From NCBI GenBank assembly GCA_042573625.1, contig JBHPCZ010000005.1, positions 1 to 60,360 of the forward strand: a stretch of DNA of 60,360 nt. The letters are read 5' to 3'. Both the position numbers and the translations under genes were made by a program. The stretch is from JBHPCZ01 sp042573625. GTDB taxonomy: Bacteria; Desulfobacterota; Desulfobacteria; Desulfobacterales; UBA11574. Under the pieces are notes generated by a model. The model saw nothing but the letters and a program-made list of their open reading frames with translations. It searched no databases and was not told the origin of the DNA. This document shows positions 8,151 to 16,983 of this stretch, one piece after another (position 1 is the stretch's first letter; each line of letters opens with the position of its first letter).

Positions 8151-9911
8151 ATGAGACAACACCTTTCACAGATTCTCAAAGAAAACTTCGGCGTTTTGGA
8201 AGACGACTTTGAAGAAGCGCGAAAAACGGCCCGGGAAAAGGGCGGGACCATCACTGAAACCCTGGTTCGGAAAAAGATGATTTCCGAACCGCAGCTTCTC
8301 GAGGCATTGGGCATCCAGTACCGGTTGCCGTTCTGGCCGGATCTGCCGCTGGATACGTTCGGCACCGATTTTACCCGGCATGTGCCGATTCAATTTTTAA
8401 AAAAATATGTCATGTTCCCCCTGGAAGGGAAACAACAGATGCCGGGCCTTGATCAAGAGCCGCTTCAACAGGGCGAACCTTCTTTAGACGAAGATTCACC
8501 GGGTACGGACTGGGTGATTGCCGTCAATGACCCGACCCGCTTTCAGGCTCTGGATGACCTGGTCAGAATTCTCAAGTTGGATGATTTCAAAATCGTTCTC
8601 TCAACAAAGAGCGAGATTCTTTCCGCTATAAACATATCGTATAATCTCAGCAGGGATTCGGCAGAACAGTTGGTCCAGGACATGGAAGAGAATGGTACCA
8701 CGATTATCAGTGAAATCGAAGGTACGACCGATCTTCTGGATGACACCAGTGACGCGCCCATCATCAAGCTCGTAAACCATATTATTTCCCAGGCCATAAA
8801 AGCCCGTTCAAGCGATATCCACATCGAGCCGTACCAGGACAGTTTTAAGGTCAGATACCGGGTTGACGGCATTCTGTATGACCTGATCACGCCGCCGAAA
8901 TGGATTCAGCCCGCACTGATCTCCAGAATCAAGGTCATGGCGAAATTGAACATCGCGGAAAAACGCCTCCCCCAGGATGGACGCCTTGATGTTAAAATCG
9001 GCAACCAGGACATCGACGTGCGGGTTTCCACTATCCCGGTCACGTTTGGTGAGCGTGTGGTGCTCCGGCTTTTGAATAAATCAACCTCTTTGCTGTCCCT
9101 TTCAGATCTCGGTTTGGAACCCGAACGGCTTGAATTTATTGAACAACTTGTTTCAGCCCCCAATGGCATTATTCTGGTTACAGGCCCGACCGGCAGCGGC
9201 AAAACCACAACCCTTTATGCTATCTTATCATCCATTAATACGCCGGATATCAATATTATCACCATTGAAGATCCCATTGAATATCAGATCAAAGGGATCA
9301 GCCAGATACAGGTCAACCCCAAAATCGATCTCACCTTTGCCCGGGGCCTCAGATCGATTGTCAGGCAGGACCCGGATGTCATACTGATCGGAGAAATACG
9401 GGATTCTGAAACAGCGGAAATCGCGGTTCAGTCCGCGCTGACCGGGCATCTTGTTTTTTCCACGCTTCACACAAACGATTCCGCAGGTGCCATTACCCGC
9501 CTTGTTGATATCGGTGTCGAACCCTTTTTAATTTCATCGTCGGTTATGGCCGTTGCTGCTCAGCGGTTGATCCGGGTTCTCTGCGCGGATTGCAAAGAAC
9601 CTTACGTACCGGACGATATGGCCCTGAAAAGCATTGGGATCACCCCGGATCAAGTCAAAGAGCGTCAATTATATCGAACAAATGGTTGTTCCAATTGTTT
9701 TAACACCAGCTATAAAGGGCGGCTGGGTATTTTTGAGATAATGGTTTTGGAAGAGAGCCTGAAAGGTTTGATACTTCAGGCCTATGATTCGAACCGGATC
9801 AAAGAAGAAGCTTTAAAACTGAACATGGTGACTCTCCGTGAAGACGGCAGACAGAAGGTTTTAAACGGCATCACCACCATCGAAGAAGTCCTGAGGGTTA
9901 CCCGAAAATAA
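8151..9911 (+). CDS. gspE: T2SS assembly ATPase GspE
   Basis: 586 residues. An N-terminal MshEN/T2SSE_N-like domain (about 1-165) is followed by the AAA-type ATPase: Walker A GPTGSGKTTT at 345-354, Asp box region (TIEDPIEYQI), Walker B-like DPDVILIGEIRD, His box (GHLVFSTLHTNDS), and a C-terminal zinc-binding tetracysteine motif (CADCKEPY ... CSNCF). In the cell it would drive pseudopilus assembly at the GspL platform. ATG 8151 is the start. It is separated from gspD by the repeat element at 7710-8100; no gspF follows, so that gene may lie upstream of the window. Confidence 0.95.
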   Translation: MRQHLSQILKENFGVLEDDFEEARKTAREKGGTITETLVRKKMISEPQLLEALGIQYRLPFWPDLPLDTFGTDFTRHVPIQFLKKYVMFPLEGKQQMPGLDQEPLQQGEPSLDEDSPGTDWVIAVNDPTRFQALDDLVRILKLDDFKIVLSTKSEILSAINISYNLSRDSAEQLVQDMEENGTTIISEIEGTTDLLDDTSDAPIIKLVNHIISQAIKARSSDIHIEPYQDSFKVRYRVDGILYDLITPPKWIQPALISRIKVMAKLNIAEKRLPQDGRLDVKIGNQDIDVRVSTIPVTFGERVVLRLLNKSTSLLSLSDLGLEPERLEFIEQLVSAPNGIILVTGPTGSGKTTTLYAILSSINTPDINIITIEDPIEYQIKGISQIQVNPKIDLTFARGLRSIVRQDPDVILIGEIRDSETAEIAVQSALTGHLVFSTLHTNDSAGAITRLVDIGVEPFLISSSVMAVAAQRLIRVLCADCKEPYVPDDMALKSIGITPDQVKERQLYRTNGCSNCFNTSYKGRLGIFEIMVLEESLKGLILQAYDSNRIKEEALKLNMVTLREDGRQKVLNGITTIEEVLRVTRK

Positions 9912-10091
9912 CCTGTCCCGATTGAGTTTGTCGGTGGACGAAGATGATCTGACAACAGTCTAAAACAGGATTCATTTAATCTGACAGCGGCAAAATATGA
10001 TATCTGCATATCAATTGTTGTTATGAATGGTGTGGATATTTGCAATGACCTGAAACTATCAAAGGGCTTAATTTCCCCAGATATTCATACC

Positions 10092-10241
10092 ATATCACAA
10101 CCTGGGCTAACCTTGTGAGTTTCTGCAATATGACAGGTTTTTGAGAGCTTAAAATGTTGTGATATCGTTTTTCGATATGGGCAAATCCATTTGATGGGTT
10201 TGCCTTTTTGATTTTTTGTGGATCTTGGGATATATGTAATG
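10092..10241 (+). terminator. Terminator-like repeat A upstream of the SET gene
   Basis: An inverted repeat ATATCACAAC (10092-10101) / GTTGTGATAT (10156-10165) is followed by the hairpin GGCAAATCC (10180-10188) / GGGTTTGCC (10196-10204) with a T-run at 10205-10209, which has the form of a rho-independent terminator. The stretch 10124-10241 is closely related to 12116-12226 and more distantly to 11261-11356. The rest of the 9912-10380 gap holds no gene; it is AT-rich. Confidence 0.65.
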
Positions 10242-10380
10242 CGAAATAACTGTTATTGAGTTGGACTTTTGCAAATTATCTGTAAAAGGATTCTTAAAGT
10301 CAAGAGCCTTGAAAGAGCTAAGAGCAGACACCTTCAAGGTAGGTCAAATAGTGTCTGCGATTCCAAACTGTACAGGAAAT

Positions 10381-10800
10381 ATGAGCAAACTCTCATCTCA
10401 ACCTTTATTTAAGCACCCCCATTTGGTTATAGCGCCATGTAAATTCGGCCGCGGCGTTTTCGCAACCGAATATATTCCAGCCGACACGACACTGGAAGAG
10501 TGCCATCACTTGCGTATCAGAAAAGAAGATTGCTCGGGTATTATAAATGACTACGTTTATGGTCTAGAGCCTGAACGTGACGATTCGGAAGAAGGTTCCG
10601 AATATTATTCACTTATCTTTGGATGGGGGTGTATTTTTAACCACGCCGACGAACACAATACCGAATATTGGCACGATACGGAGCGGGACCTGATTGTTTT
10701 CCATACTATAAAAGATGTCTCTGTCGGTGAGCAGCTTTTTGTTAATTACGGTAACGATTGGTGGGAAGTGCGTGAACGCACGCCCGATAATGATAAATGA
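10381..10800 (+). CDS. SET-domain protein-lysine methyltransferase-like protein
   Basis: 139 residues from ATG 10381 (AGGAA lies about 4 bases upstream); the frame is open back to 10261 but the SET fold begins after LVIAPCKFGRGVFATE. Visible SET motifs: GRGVFA near the N-terminus, the central FGWGCIFNHADEHNTEYW segment (NH of the cofactor/pseudoknot region) and the terminal GEQLFVNYGNDWW. Families with these motifs use S-adenosylmethionine to methylate protein lysines; the substrate here is unknown. The usual post-SET cysteines are absent. It sits alone between terminator-like repeats in an AT-rich stretch, suggesting horizontal gain. Confidence 0.8.
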   Translation: MSKLSSQPLFKHPHLVIAPCKFGRGVFATEYIPADTTLEECHHLRIRKEDCSGIINDYVYGLEPERDDSEEGSEYYSLIFGWGCIFNHADEHNTEYWHDTERDLIVFHTIKDVSVGEQLFVNYGNDWWEVRERTPDNDK

Positions 10801-10990
10801 GGCCGTAATAGCTATGGTGTTTTTGTTGACCTGATATATGCAATCAGCACGAACTGATTTAAAGTTGTGTTTATTGTAAGGTATCAAAGGTTTTGAAAAC
10901 CCGATTTCCATTTATAATGAAATTAAACCGGCTTAGAGGATAAGACAGGAATGGATACCTCATCGAGTCGAATAACATGGAAGGATTTAA

Positions 10991-11245
10991 ATGAAGAATT
11001 GTGTCCTAACGTATTTGGTCGTTATCACTCTTTTCATCTCAAATGCCTTATGTTTTGGTAACGAAGGAAAAAGCCATATTTGTTTTAGAGTTGTTGATGC
11101 AGACAAAGATGGAAAAGTGACCTTTCAAGAGTTCAAGAAAATTTATGGTGACGATAAGGTAAAGTTTGAGGCAATCGATCTGAATGATGACGGAAAACTT
11201 TCACATGATGAATATCATCAGTTCCTCGGCCACGGATCTTTATAA
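10991..11245 (+). CDS. Secreted EF-hand protein
   Basis: 84 residues. A signal peptide (LTYLVVITLFISNALCFG) is followed by two EF-hand loops, DADKDGKVTFQEF and DLNDDGKLSHDEY, each with Asp/Asn/Gly/Glu at calcium-ligand positions. Probably an exported calcium-binding protein; partner unknown. The start is ATG 10991, 6 bases after GGA. It forms its own unit in the AT-rich accessory stretch. The TGTGTTTATTGTAAG sequence upstream (about 10866-10880) recurs at about 12248-12262 upstream of the duplicated-domain gene, pointing to a shared leader or promoter cassette. Confidence 0.75.
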   Translation: MKNCVLTYLVVITLFISNALCFGNEGKSHICFRVVDADKDGKVTFQEFKKIYGDDKVKFEAIDLNDDGKLSHDEYHQFLGHGSL

Positions 11246-11303
11246 ATTAAATTTCTCACGTTGCAGAATATGTCATTAAGAATTGGCTTAAGGCTGTCTT
11301 ATT

Positions 11304-11340
11304 GGCAAATCCATTAAACAGGGTTTGCCCTATTTATTTT
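11304..11340 (+). terminator. Terminator after the EF-hand gene (repeat C)
   Basis: GGCAAATCC (11304-11312) pairs with GGGTTTGCC (11321-11329) around an 8-base loop and is followed by CTATTTATTTTT. It has the same stem sequence as the hairpins at 10180 and 12174, so it is the third member of this local family (11261-11356). Confidence 0.7.
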
Positions 11341-11459
11341 TATGAGATATACAATTAGAAAGAAGATGAATAGATGTTTCAAACGAGCAGTTGCTGAAAT
11401 TGGAATGTTTCGGACTATCTCTATGAGACCCCCGTTAACTGATTTAAGGAGATTCTTCA

Positions 11460-12062
11460 ATGGAAAGATTTATGGTAGGAGATGACATTTTTACAACGAT
11501 TTTAGAAGCAGTGCCTAACCCTATATTTATTGTTGATGATGATGTCAGAATCCATGGGTACAACATGGCCGCAGCTCCATTGTTTGATAGTGAACCAGAT
11601 AGGATTTTGACAATGGGATGTGGAGACGCACTCTATTGTATACATTCCAAGGATTCAATAGCGGGTTGTGGCGGGGGGGATGCCTGCAAAAAATGCGTTA
11701 TCCGGAATTCTGTTACCCAGTCTTACCATGGCGATAAAGTTGTCAGGGAAAAGTGTGAAATGCAGTTGGAAAAAGGCAACAATATTAAACAAATTCAGAC
11801 GCTTGTAACGACAGCGCCAGTTAATTATCAAGATGAAACATATGTACTTGTGATACTTGAAGATATTTCCGAACTAATGGAATTAAGGAGTATCCTGCCC
11901 ATCTGTGTCAACTGTAAAAAGATTCGGGATGATAAAGATTACTGGCAAAAGGTTGAGAGCTACTTCTCCAAATATTTAGATATAAAGTTTTCTCATGGCA
12001 TTTGTCCTGAATGTTTAAAAATACTTTATCCAGATTTAGAGCTTAATAATGATAAAGAGTGA
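11460..12062 (+). CDS. PAS-domain protein with C-terminal four-cysteine domain
   Basis: 200 residues. Residues about 8-140 form a PAS fold (FTTILEAVPNPIFIVDDDVRIHGYN start, VLVILEDISE end) with an internal cysteine-rich insert (CGDALYCIHS, CGGGDACKKC). Residues 145-195 match a C-terminal module often attached to PAS and receiver proteins: PICVNCKKIRDDKDYW ... SHGICPECLKILYPD, with two CxxC pairs that probably bind metal. There is no kinase or output domain. The likely role is a cytoplasmic redox or metal sensor. Strong ribosome binding site AAGGAG about 7 bases before ATG 11460. No partner gene is adjacent. Confidence 0.75.
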   Translation: MERFMVGDDIFTTILEAVPNPIFIVDDDVRIHGYNMAAAPLFDSEPDRILTMGCGDALYCIHSKDSIAGCGGGDACKKCVIRNSVTQSYHGDKVVREKCEMQLEKGNNIKQIQTLVTTAPVNYQDETYVLVILEDISELMELRSILPICVNCKKIRDDKDYWQKVESYFSKYLDIKFSHGICPECLKILYPDLELNNDKE

Positions 12063-12115
12063 TGCTCTAATCTAATTGTGATATTTCATATGGCCATGAT
12101 AGAATACATATATAT

Positions 12116-12226
12116 ACAATATATGACAGGTTTTTGAGGTCTTAAAAAAGTTGTGATATTGTTTTTCGATAAGGGCAAATTCATTTAGCTGAGTTTGCCT
12201 CTTTAATTTTGATGATATATGTAATT
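12116..12226 (+). terminator. Terminator-like repeat B
   Basis: Closely related to 10124-10241 over about 110 bp (shared ATGACAGGTTTTTGAG, GTTGTGATAT and GTTTTTCGATA blocks). It contains the hairpin GGCAAATTC (12174-12182) / GAGTTTGCC (12191-12199), followed by TCTTTAATTTT. TTGTGATAT also occurs at about 12076. The remaining gap to 12390 holds TGTGTTTATTGTAAG at about 12248-12262 and no recognisable gene. Confidence 0.65.
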
Positions 12227-12390
12227 TTGTTAACACGGCTTCGGGCTGTGTTTATTGTAAGAAATCACCACTTTTAGGAAAGTAATGACAAAGGCAAGAA
12301 ATCAGCAACTCTGCAAAGCGCATAAAGAGCTATCAAAAGGCTGAAAAGATATACTATATTAAGGTCATCATCTTGAAAGGAAGAAATGGT

Positions 12391-13209
12391 ATGTTGAAAA
12401 AATTATTCTCGATATGTTCGGTTGTAATTTTAACGATAGCAATGTGTAATACAGGATTTGCTGTAACATTTAGTGGCAACGACTTTACAGGCACTTGGGA
12501 TTTTCATGAACTTATTTCCGGTGATGGACCAGATCAAGAACCGGGCTGGGTTTATGGGACAGTAACTGTAAATAGTGAAGGAAATGGCACATATTCAACA
12601 ACGAACCACAATGGTGATACGGCTTCTGGTACAATGGCTATGCCATGGAATATAAGCAGTATTGGCATTATTACGAGCACAGAAAACCCTCCAGTTCCGT
12701 GGTCCGATGATCTTCATGGTGTAATGAGTGATGATAAAAAACTGATGGTATTAACTCAAAGTGAACAGCCTAAAAATCAACCGAAGCTGTCTGTGTTTTT
12801 GAGACGTAGTTCGACAACCAATTTCAGCGCCAGTGACTTTAAAAATACTTGGTATTTTCACTATCTCATTTCCGGTGATGAACCAGATCAAGAACCGGGA
12901 TGGGGTTATGGGAGAGTAACTGTAAATAGTGAAGGAAATGGCACATATTCAACAACGAACCACAATGGTGATACGGCTTCTGGTACAATGGCTATGCCAT
13001 GGAATATAAGCAGTATTGGCATTATTACGAGCACAGAAAACCCTCCAGTTCCGTGGTCCGATGATCTTCATGGTGTAATGAGTGATGATAAAAAACTGAT
13101 GGTATTAACTCAAAGTGAACAGCCTAAAAATCAACCCCAAATGTATATTTTTATTAGTCGACGCTCTAATGTCTTACCTTTTATACCATTGCTTTTGCTT
13201 GGCGATTAA
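12391..13209 (+). CDS. Exported protein of two near-identical 118-residue repeats
   Basis: 272 residues from ATG 12391. A signal peptide (FSICSVVILTIAMCNTGFA) precedes two tandem units, each with GTWDFH/NTWYFH, ISGD-PDQEPGW, EGNGTYSTTNHNGDTASGTMAMPW and LHGVMSDDKKLMVLT. The repeat period is 354 bp (118 codons). Bases 12561-12782 and 12915-13136 (222 bp) appear identical, whereas the first part of each unit has diverged at the amino-acid level. This points to recent duplication or gene conversion. The repeats resemble lipocalin-like beta-strand folds only loosely; function unknown. AT-rich like its neighbours. Confidence 0.75.
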   Translation: MLKKLFSICSVVILTIAMCNTGFAVTFSGNDFTGTWDFHELISGDGPDQEPGWVYGTVTVNSEGNGTYSTTNHNGDTASGTMAMPWNISSIGIITSTENPPVPWSDDLHGVMSDDKKLMVLTQSEQPKNQPKLSVFLRRSSTTNFSASDFKNTWYFHYLISGDEPDQEPGWGYGRVTVNSEGNGTYSTTNHNGDTASGTMAMPWNISSIGIITSTENPPVPWSDDLHGVMSDDKKLMVLTQSEQPKNQPQMYIFISRRSNVLPFIPLLLLGD

Positions 13210-13261
13210 TAAAATTGTGAAACAAACAAATCACTTGCCTGAAGCCTTTGATAACTGCAAT

Positions 13262-13301
13262 ATATCACAAGTTTGATACAGCCCGTCTGATGTTGTGATA
13301 T
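13262..13301. repeat. TTGTGATAT inverted repeat after the duplicated-domain gene
   Basis: ATATCACAA (13262-13270) and TTGTGATAT (13293-13301) form a 9-bp perfect inverted repeat around 22 bases. The same arms occur at 10092/10156. No T-run follows. The rest of the 13210-13529 gap shows no gene; a short GGGCCT/AGGCCC hairpin lies at about 13503-13517. Confidence 0.55.
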
Positions 13302-13529
13302 CAAATTCTGGGGATCAAACTATCAAGCGATGTATTGACCCACCTTACGATTCTGTCAAATCAATTTTTCATCCGCGTTTTTTAAGAAAATGACCGTTTC
13401 CGGATGCAAACCAATTATTCCTTGAATGCAGCGCCATTCCGGCGTATGTTCTTCTGAGAAACGCTGATTTGTTTGATCTTGAGAAACTTGGTCCTCAGAG
13501 ACGGGCCTTCCAGGCCCGGATTCTTAACT

Positions 13530-14471
13530 ATGCTTATTCGAAATAATCACGCTGTTCTGCATATCACCGTCATTATTACGGCATCTGTCTTTTTTATCCC
13601 TTTTTCGCCATGTTTTGGCAATACGGTGTTGATCATTGACGCTGACAGACAGTTCAAATTTGCCGAAAAATCTTTTTCCGACGGCGATTACTCCCTGGCC
13701 ATTGATGAATACAAGCGGTTTATCCATTTTTTTCCGGCAGATGACCGGGTCGAGCTTGCCATGTACAACATCGGCCTCTCGTATTTTGAGGATCAGCGTT
13801 TTAAGGCGGCCATCGATGCCTTTAACAGCCTGATTGATAAGTATGAAAACACGGCACTGGCCATACAATCATATTTCAGGATCAGCGAAAGCCAGGAAAA
13901 GCTTCCGGCGTTCGGCCCGGCGATTACCACCCTTCAAAACCTGGCGACCTTGGCCGATGACGTGAATGTCAGAGACGAGGCCTATTACCGGACCGGCTGG
14001 ATTTACGTTGAAACAGGAGCATGGGAAAAGGCCCGCCGGTCTTTTGATAAAATCAGCGAACAGAACCGAAATAAATACATGCTGAAAAGGCTTTCCGACG
14101 AACTGGACACGACGGTTTCGATTCCGAAAAAAAGTCCCGGACTGGCCGGAATCCTGTCCGTCATCCCCGGGGCGGGGTTTTTATACTGCGGGCGATACCA
14201 AGACGCCCTGATCGCGTTTTTGCTCAACGGCGGCCTGATCTACGCGGCATACGAGTCTTTTGACGAAGAGCTTTACGCCTTGGGCGGCATCATCTCCTTT
14301 GTCGAACTCGGGTTCTATACGGGTAACATTTACGGCGCCGTCAACAGCGCCCATAAGTATAATCGAAGCAAAACCCGTCAATTTATTGAAAACTTGAAAC
14401 TGAATTCAAAAATCAGTCTTTCACCCGCACCGAAAAACGGTTTTATACTTTCATTTCAATATCGATTTTAA
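13530..14471 (+). CDS. TPR-repeat membrane protein
   Basis: 313 residues from ATG 13530 (in-frame sequence back to 13473). Signal/anchor (VLHITVIITASVFFIPFSPCFG), then tetratricopeptide repeats (FAEKSFSDGDYSLAIDEYKRFIHFFP; YNIGLSYFEDQRFKAAIDAF; YYRTGWIYVETGAWEKARRSF). A glycine-rich C-terminal membrane region follows (LAGILSVIPGAGFLYCGRYQDALIAFLLNGG is the location, residues about 205-235), and the end FILSFQYRF looks like an outer-membrane beta strand. The architecture resembles TPR proteins with a DUF5683-like tail. Function unknown; probably an envelope assembly factor. Confidence 0.7.
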   Translation: MLIRNNHAVLHITVIITASVFFIPFSPCFGNTVLIIDADRQFKFAEKSFSDGDYSLAIDEYKRFIHFFPADDRVELAMYNIGLSYFEDQRFKAAIDAFNSLIDKYENTALAIQSYFRISESQEKLPAFGPAITTLQNLATLADDVNVRDEAYYRTGWIYVETGAWEKARRSFDKISEQNRNKYMLKRLSDELDTTVSIPKKSPGLAGILSVIPGAGFLYCGRYQDALIAFLLNGGLIYAAYESFDEELYALGGIISFVELGFYTGNIYGAVNSAHKYNRSKTRQFIENLKLNSKISLSPAPKNGFILSFQYRF

Positions 14472-14626
14472 GTTGTTCAAAAAATATTTGGTTATGATAC
14501 TTGTTTTCACATACAGTGAGATGTAGTATATAGTATCAGTAGTGGCCAAAATGGTTTTTGCGGGTTCATTAAGTCCAAATCGGGAAAACGATAAACACTT
14601 ACAGATAAAGACAAGGAGATGGAAAC

Positions 14627-15118
14627 ATGACAACAATGAAGCATGGGAGAACAGTTTTTGCGGGTATCGTTATAATGACTGCTCTTTTTCTCTTCATCAC
14701 GGGATGTGCCGGTTTACAATCGAAAAAAGGAACCTCAACCTCCCAGACAGAAACGCAAAAGGACGAGGAGCCCTCCCCGCTGTATTATGATTTTGGGGAC
14801 GTCCTTATACCGACTGAATTGAAAGTGGACAAGAAGTCGTCTTTTGTGTTTAAGACGCCCGGTCTTTCGGCAGGGGTTCTTTCCTTGAAAGGCAGGGTTG
14901 AAACCAGCTCCTTGATCGCATTTTTTGAAAACAACATGACCAAGGACAACTGGAAACAGGTCAGTTCATTCAAGTCGCCGCGTTCAATGTTGTTGTATCA
15001 GAAGGAAAACAGATGGTGTGTCATCAGTATTACCGACACGGATCTTGTGTCCAGTACAAGGGTAGAGGTGTGGGTTGCGCCGACCATGAGTCAAACCGAT
15101 ACGGGGCTGTTTAAATAG
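14627..15118 (+). CDS. Lipoprotein of unknown function
   Basis: 163 residues. Strong ribosome binding site AAGGAG, 8 bases before ATG 14627. The signal peptide ends in a lipobox-like LFITGCAG, so the mature protein probably begins with a lipidated Cys. The mature part has LYYDFGDVLIPTELKV, then alpha/beta segments (SLIAFFENNMTKDNWKQV, LLYQKENRWCVISI). No family is recognised with confidence; the pattern resembles small lipoproteins placed next to coaBC in related genomes (recall, not tested). It is followed by a repeat-filled gap. Confidence 0.65.
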   Translation: MTTMKHGRTVFAGIVIMTALFLFITGCAGLQSKKGTSTSQTETQKDEEPSPLYYDFGDVLIPTELKVDKKSSFVFKTPGLSAGVLSLKGRVETSSLIAFFENNMTKDNWKQVSSFKSPRSMLLYQKENRWCVISITDTDLVSSTRVEVWVAPTMSQTDTGLFK

Positions 15119-15194
15119 GGGCGTCTATTTAACTCTGTAAAATTTGCTCTTCTGGACCAAGTTAAGAAAAATGACTTTGCCGCACATTTTACAA

Positions 15195-15370
15195 GGCAAA
15201 CTCGAAATCCGAAGCACGAAATCCGAAACAATACCGAATGACCAAAATTCTAAACAAAAGAAACAAGACAATGAATTTTTGATCGCACATCCAATTTATG
15301 GTTTTGGGAATTTGAACATTCGAATTTTGAATTTGTCTCGAGTTTCGGAATTCGATATTCGGATTTAAAA
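15195..15370. repeat. Degenerate heptad repeat region before coaBC
   Basis: Short units related to CGAAATC, CGAAGCA and ATTCTAAACA run along 15195-15260. After 50 bases they reappear in complementary orientation as ATTCGAATTTTGAATTTGTC, CGGAATTCGATATTCGGATT up to about 15367. The region can therefore fold on itself. The 15119-15503 gap contains no gene; a frame read through 15144-15368 is repeat-derived. Confidence 0.6.
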
Positions 15371-15503
15371 GGGATTGTTATAAAGTGACTCCTTCAAAAG
15401 ATAGACTACCGCTGGGTCCTCTTGGGCTCGGCATACTGTAATTTAAAGGGCTGTTCGCTGATGGTCATTGTTGGATAACACATTCGAAACGGATAACAAA
15501 TGC

Positions 15504-16712
15504 ATGGGAAACAGTATCAGAAATAAGAATATTGTTCTGGGTGTTTGCGGCGGGATTGCCGCATACAAAAGCGTAGAGCTTTTACGGCTTCTTGTAAAAG
15601 CAGGGGCAAATGTCAGGATTATTATGACACAAAATGCCCAATGGTTTGTCGGTCCCCTGACATTTGAGGCATTATCGAGACAGCCGGTCTGTTCAAGCCT
15701 TTTTGAGAAAGGCGATGATTCCTCCATTCAACATATCGATTGGGCAGAAAAAACAGATGCCGTGATTATTGCGCCTGCGACCGCCAATATTATCGGCAAG
15801 CTTGCAAACGGCGTGGCGGATGATGCCTTGAGCACCTTCATGCTGGCCGTTAGAGCTCCCGTGGTTATTTGCCCCTCAATGAATACGAACATGTTTGAGA
15901 GTAAACCCGTTCAAAGGAATCTTGAGACACTCCGCGGGGACGGACATTTTGTCGTAGAACCGGATTCCGGAAAACTCGCTTGCGGTGTTGTTGGACCCGG
16001 GCGTCTTCCCGAGCCCGAGGATATTCTCGACAGACTGTTTTATCATCTTGCGCCCAAAGACCTGGCCGGTAAAAAGATACTGGTAACGGCCGGCCCGACC
16101 CGGGAAGCGATTGACCCGGTTCGGTTTATCAGCAACCCGTCTTCCGGAAAGATGGGGTATACCATTGCAAAGGCTGCGGAGCACAGGGGCGGCACGGTCG
16201 TCCTGGTTAGCGGTCCCTCATCCCTTCCCGATCCAATGAACGTGTCGGTCGTCAGGACCCGGACAGCTCAAGAGATGGCCAATGCCGTTTTTGAGCAGAT
16301 GGAGAGTTCACAGATTATCATCAAGGCCGCCGCTGTGTCCGACTACCGGCCCGTTGATCCGGCCGGCCGGAAAATCAAAAAGAAAGATGATGAAATGGTG
16401 TTGTCTCTGGAGAAAACCCGGGATATACTCAAAGAGCTCGGCAAAAGGAAAGACAACCGGGTGCTTGTCGGTTTTGCCGCAGAGACGGAAGACCTTGAAA
16501 AAAACGCGCAGAAGAAACTTGCGGAAAAAAATCTGGATATCATCGCAGGAAACATTGTCGGCCTTACCGATTCCGGTTTCGAGTCAGACACCAACGAAGT
16601 GACCCTGTTCTATAAAGACGGCAGTAAAGAATCTCTCCCTGTCATGGAGAAAGACGATGTTGCGCACATTCTTCTGGATCGAATCGTAGAACGGGTAGCG
16701 GGCGAAGCGTAA
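15504..16712 (+). CDS. coaBC: Bifunctional phosphopantothenoylcysteine decarboxylase/synthetase CoaBC
   Basis: 402 residues from ATG 15504 (MGNSIRNKNIVLG). The N-terminal flavoprotein CoaC half has GVCGGIAAYKS, the active-site His region (IQHIDWAE), PSMNTNMFE and the ACGVVGPGRLPEPE loop with its catalytic Cys. The C-terminal CoaB half begins near residue 188 (KKILVTAGPTREAIDPVRFI, NPSSGKMG) and has the AAVSDYRP and KIKK segments. It condenses phosphopantothenate with cysteine and decarboxylates the product, two steps of coenzyme A synthesis in the cytoplasm. Length and domain order are normal. Confidence 0.95.
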   Translation: MGNSIRNKNIVLGVCGGIAAYKSVELLRLLVKAGANVRIIMTQNAQWFVGPLTFEALSRQPVCSSLFEKGDDSSIQHIDWAEKTDAVIIAPATANIIGKLANGVADDALSTFMLAVRAPVVICPSMNTNMFESKPVQRNLETLRGDGHFVVEPDSGKLACGVVGPGRLPEPEDILDRLFYHLAPKDLAGKKILVTAGPTREAIDPVRFISNPSSGKMGYTIAKAAEHRGGTVVLVSGPSSLPDPMNVSVVRTRTAQEMANAVFEQMESSQIIIKAAAVSDYRPVDPAGRKIKKKDDEMVLSLEKTRDILKELGKRKDNRVLVGFAAETEDLEKNAQKKLAEKNLDIIAGNIVGLTDSGFESDTNEVTLFYKDGSKESLPVMEKDDVAHILLDRIVERVAGEA

Positions 16713-16869
16713 TGCAGCCTCTCATTGCATAATTTCCGTTTTTTTCTGTTACTCCTCCGGTGTTTGACGTTTCATTTCTTAAAACATAGACAGATGAGGG
16801 GTCGAGGAGTTTTTTTAATTCAATAGCTCCATGAATAATCAGCGACTGCATCGTGCAAACTCATGCATA

Positions 16870-16983
16870 AGGGCTCGTAAAGAAAGAACAGAGAATAAGA
16901 ATTAAAACGGGATAGGTGCCTATGCGACATTTCAGATATCGACAATCAATATAGCGTCCCGCTGTTCTTTCTTTACGAGCCCT
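16870..16983. repeat. Long perfect inverted repeat after coaBC
   Basis: A 22-bp perfect inverted repeat (16870-16891 and 16962-16983; arm begins AGGGCTCGTAAAGAAAG) encloses 70 bases that hold a further CGGGA/TCCCG pairing. Together they make a 114-bp hairpin-capable or MITE-like element. No T-run follows, so it is a poor terminator. The rest of the 16713-17154 gap holds no gene. Confidence 0.75.

Noticed and set aside
10092..13301. Integron attC sites
   Set aside because: The inverted repeats resemble cassette ends, but there is no GTTRRRY/RYYYAAC core order and no integron integrase nearby.
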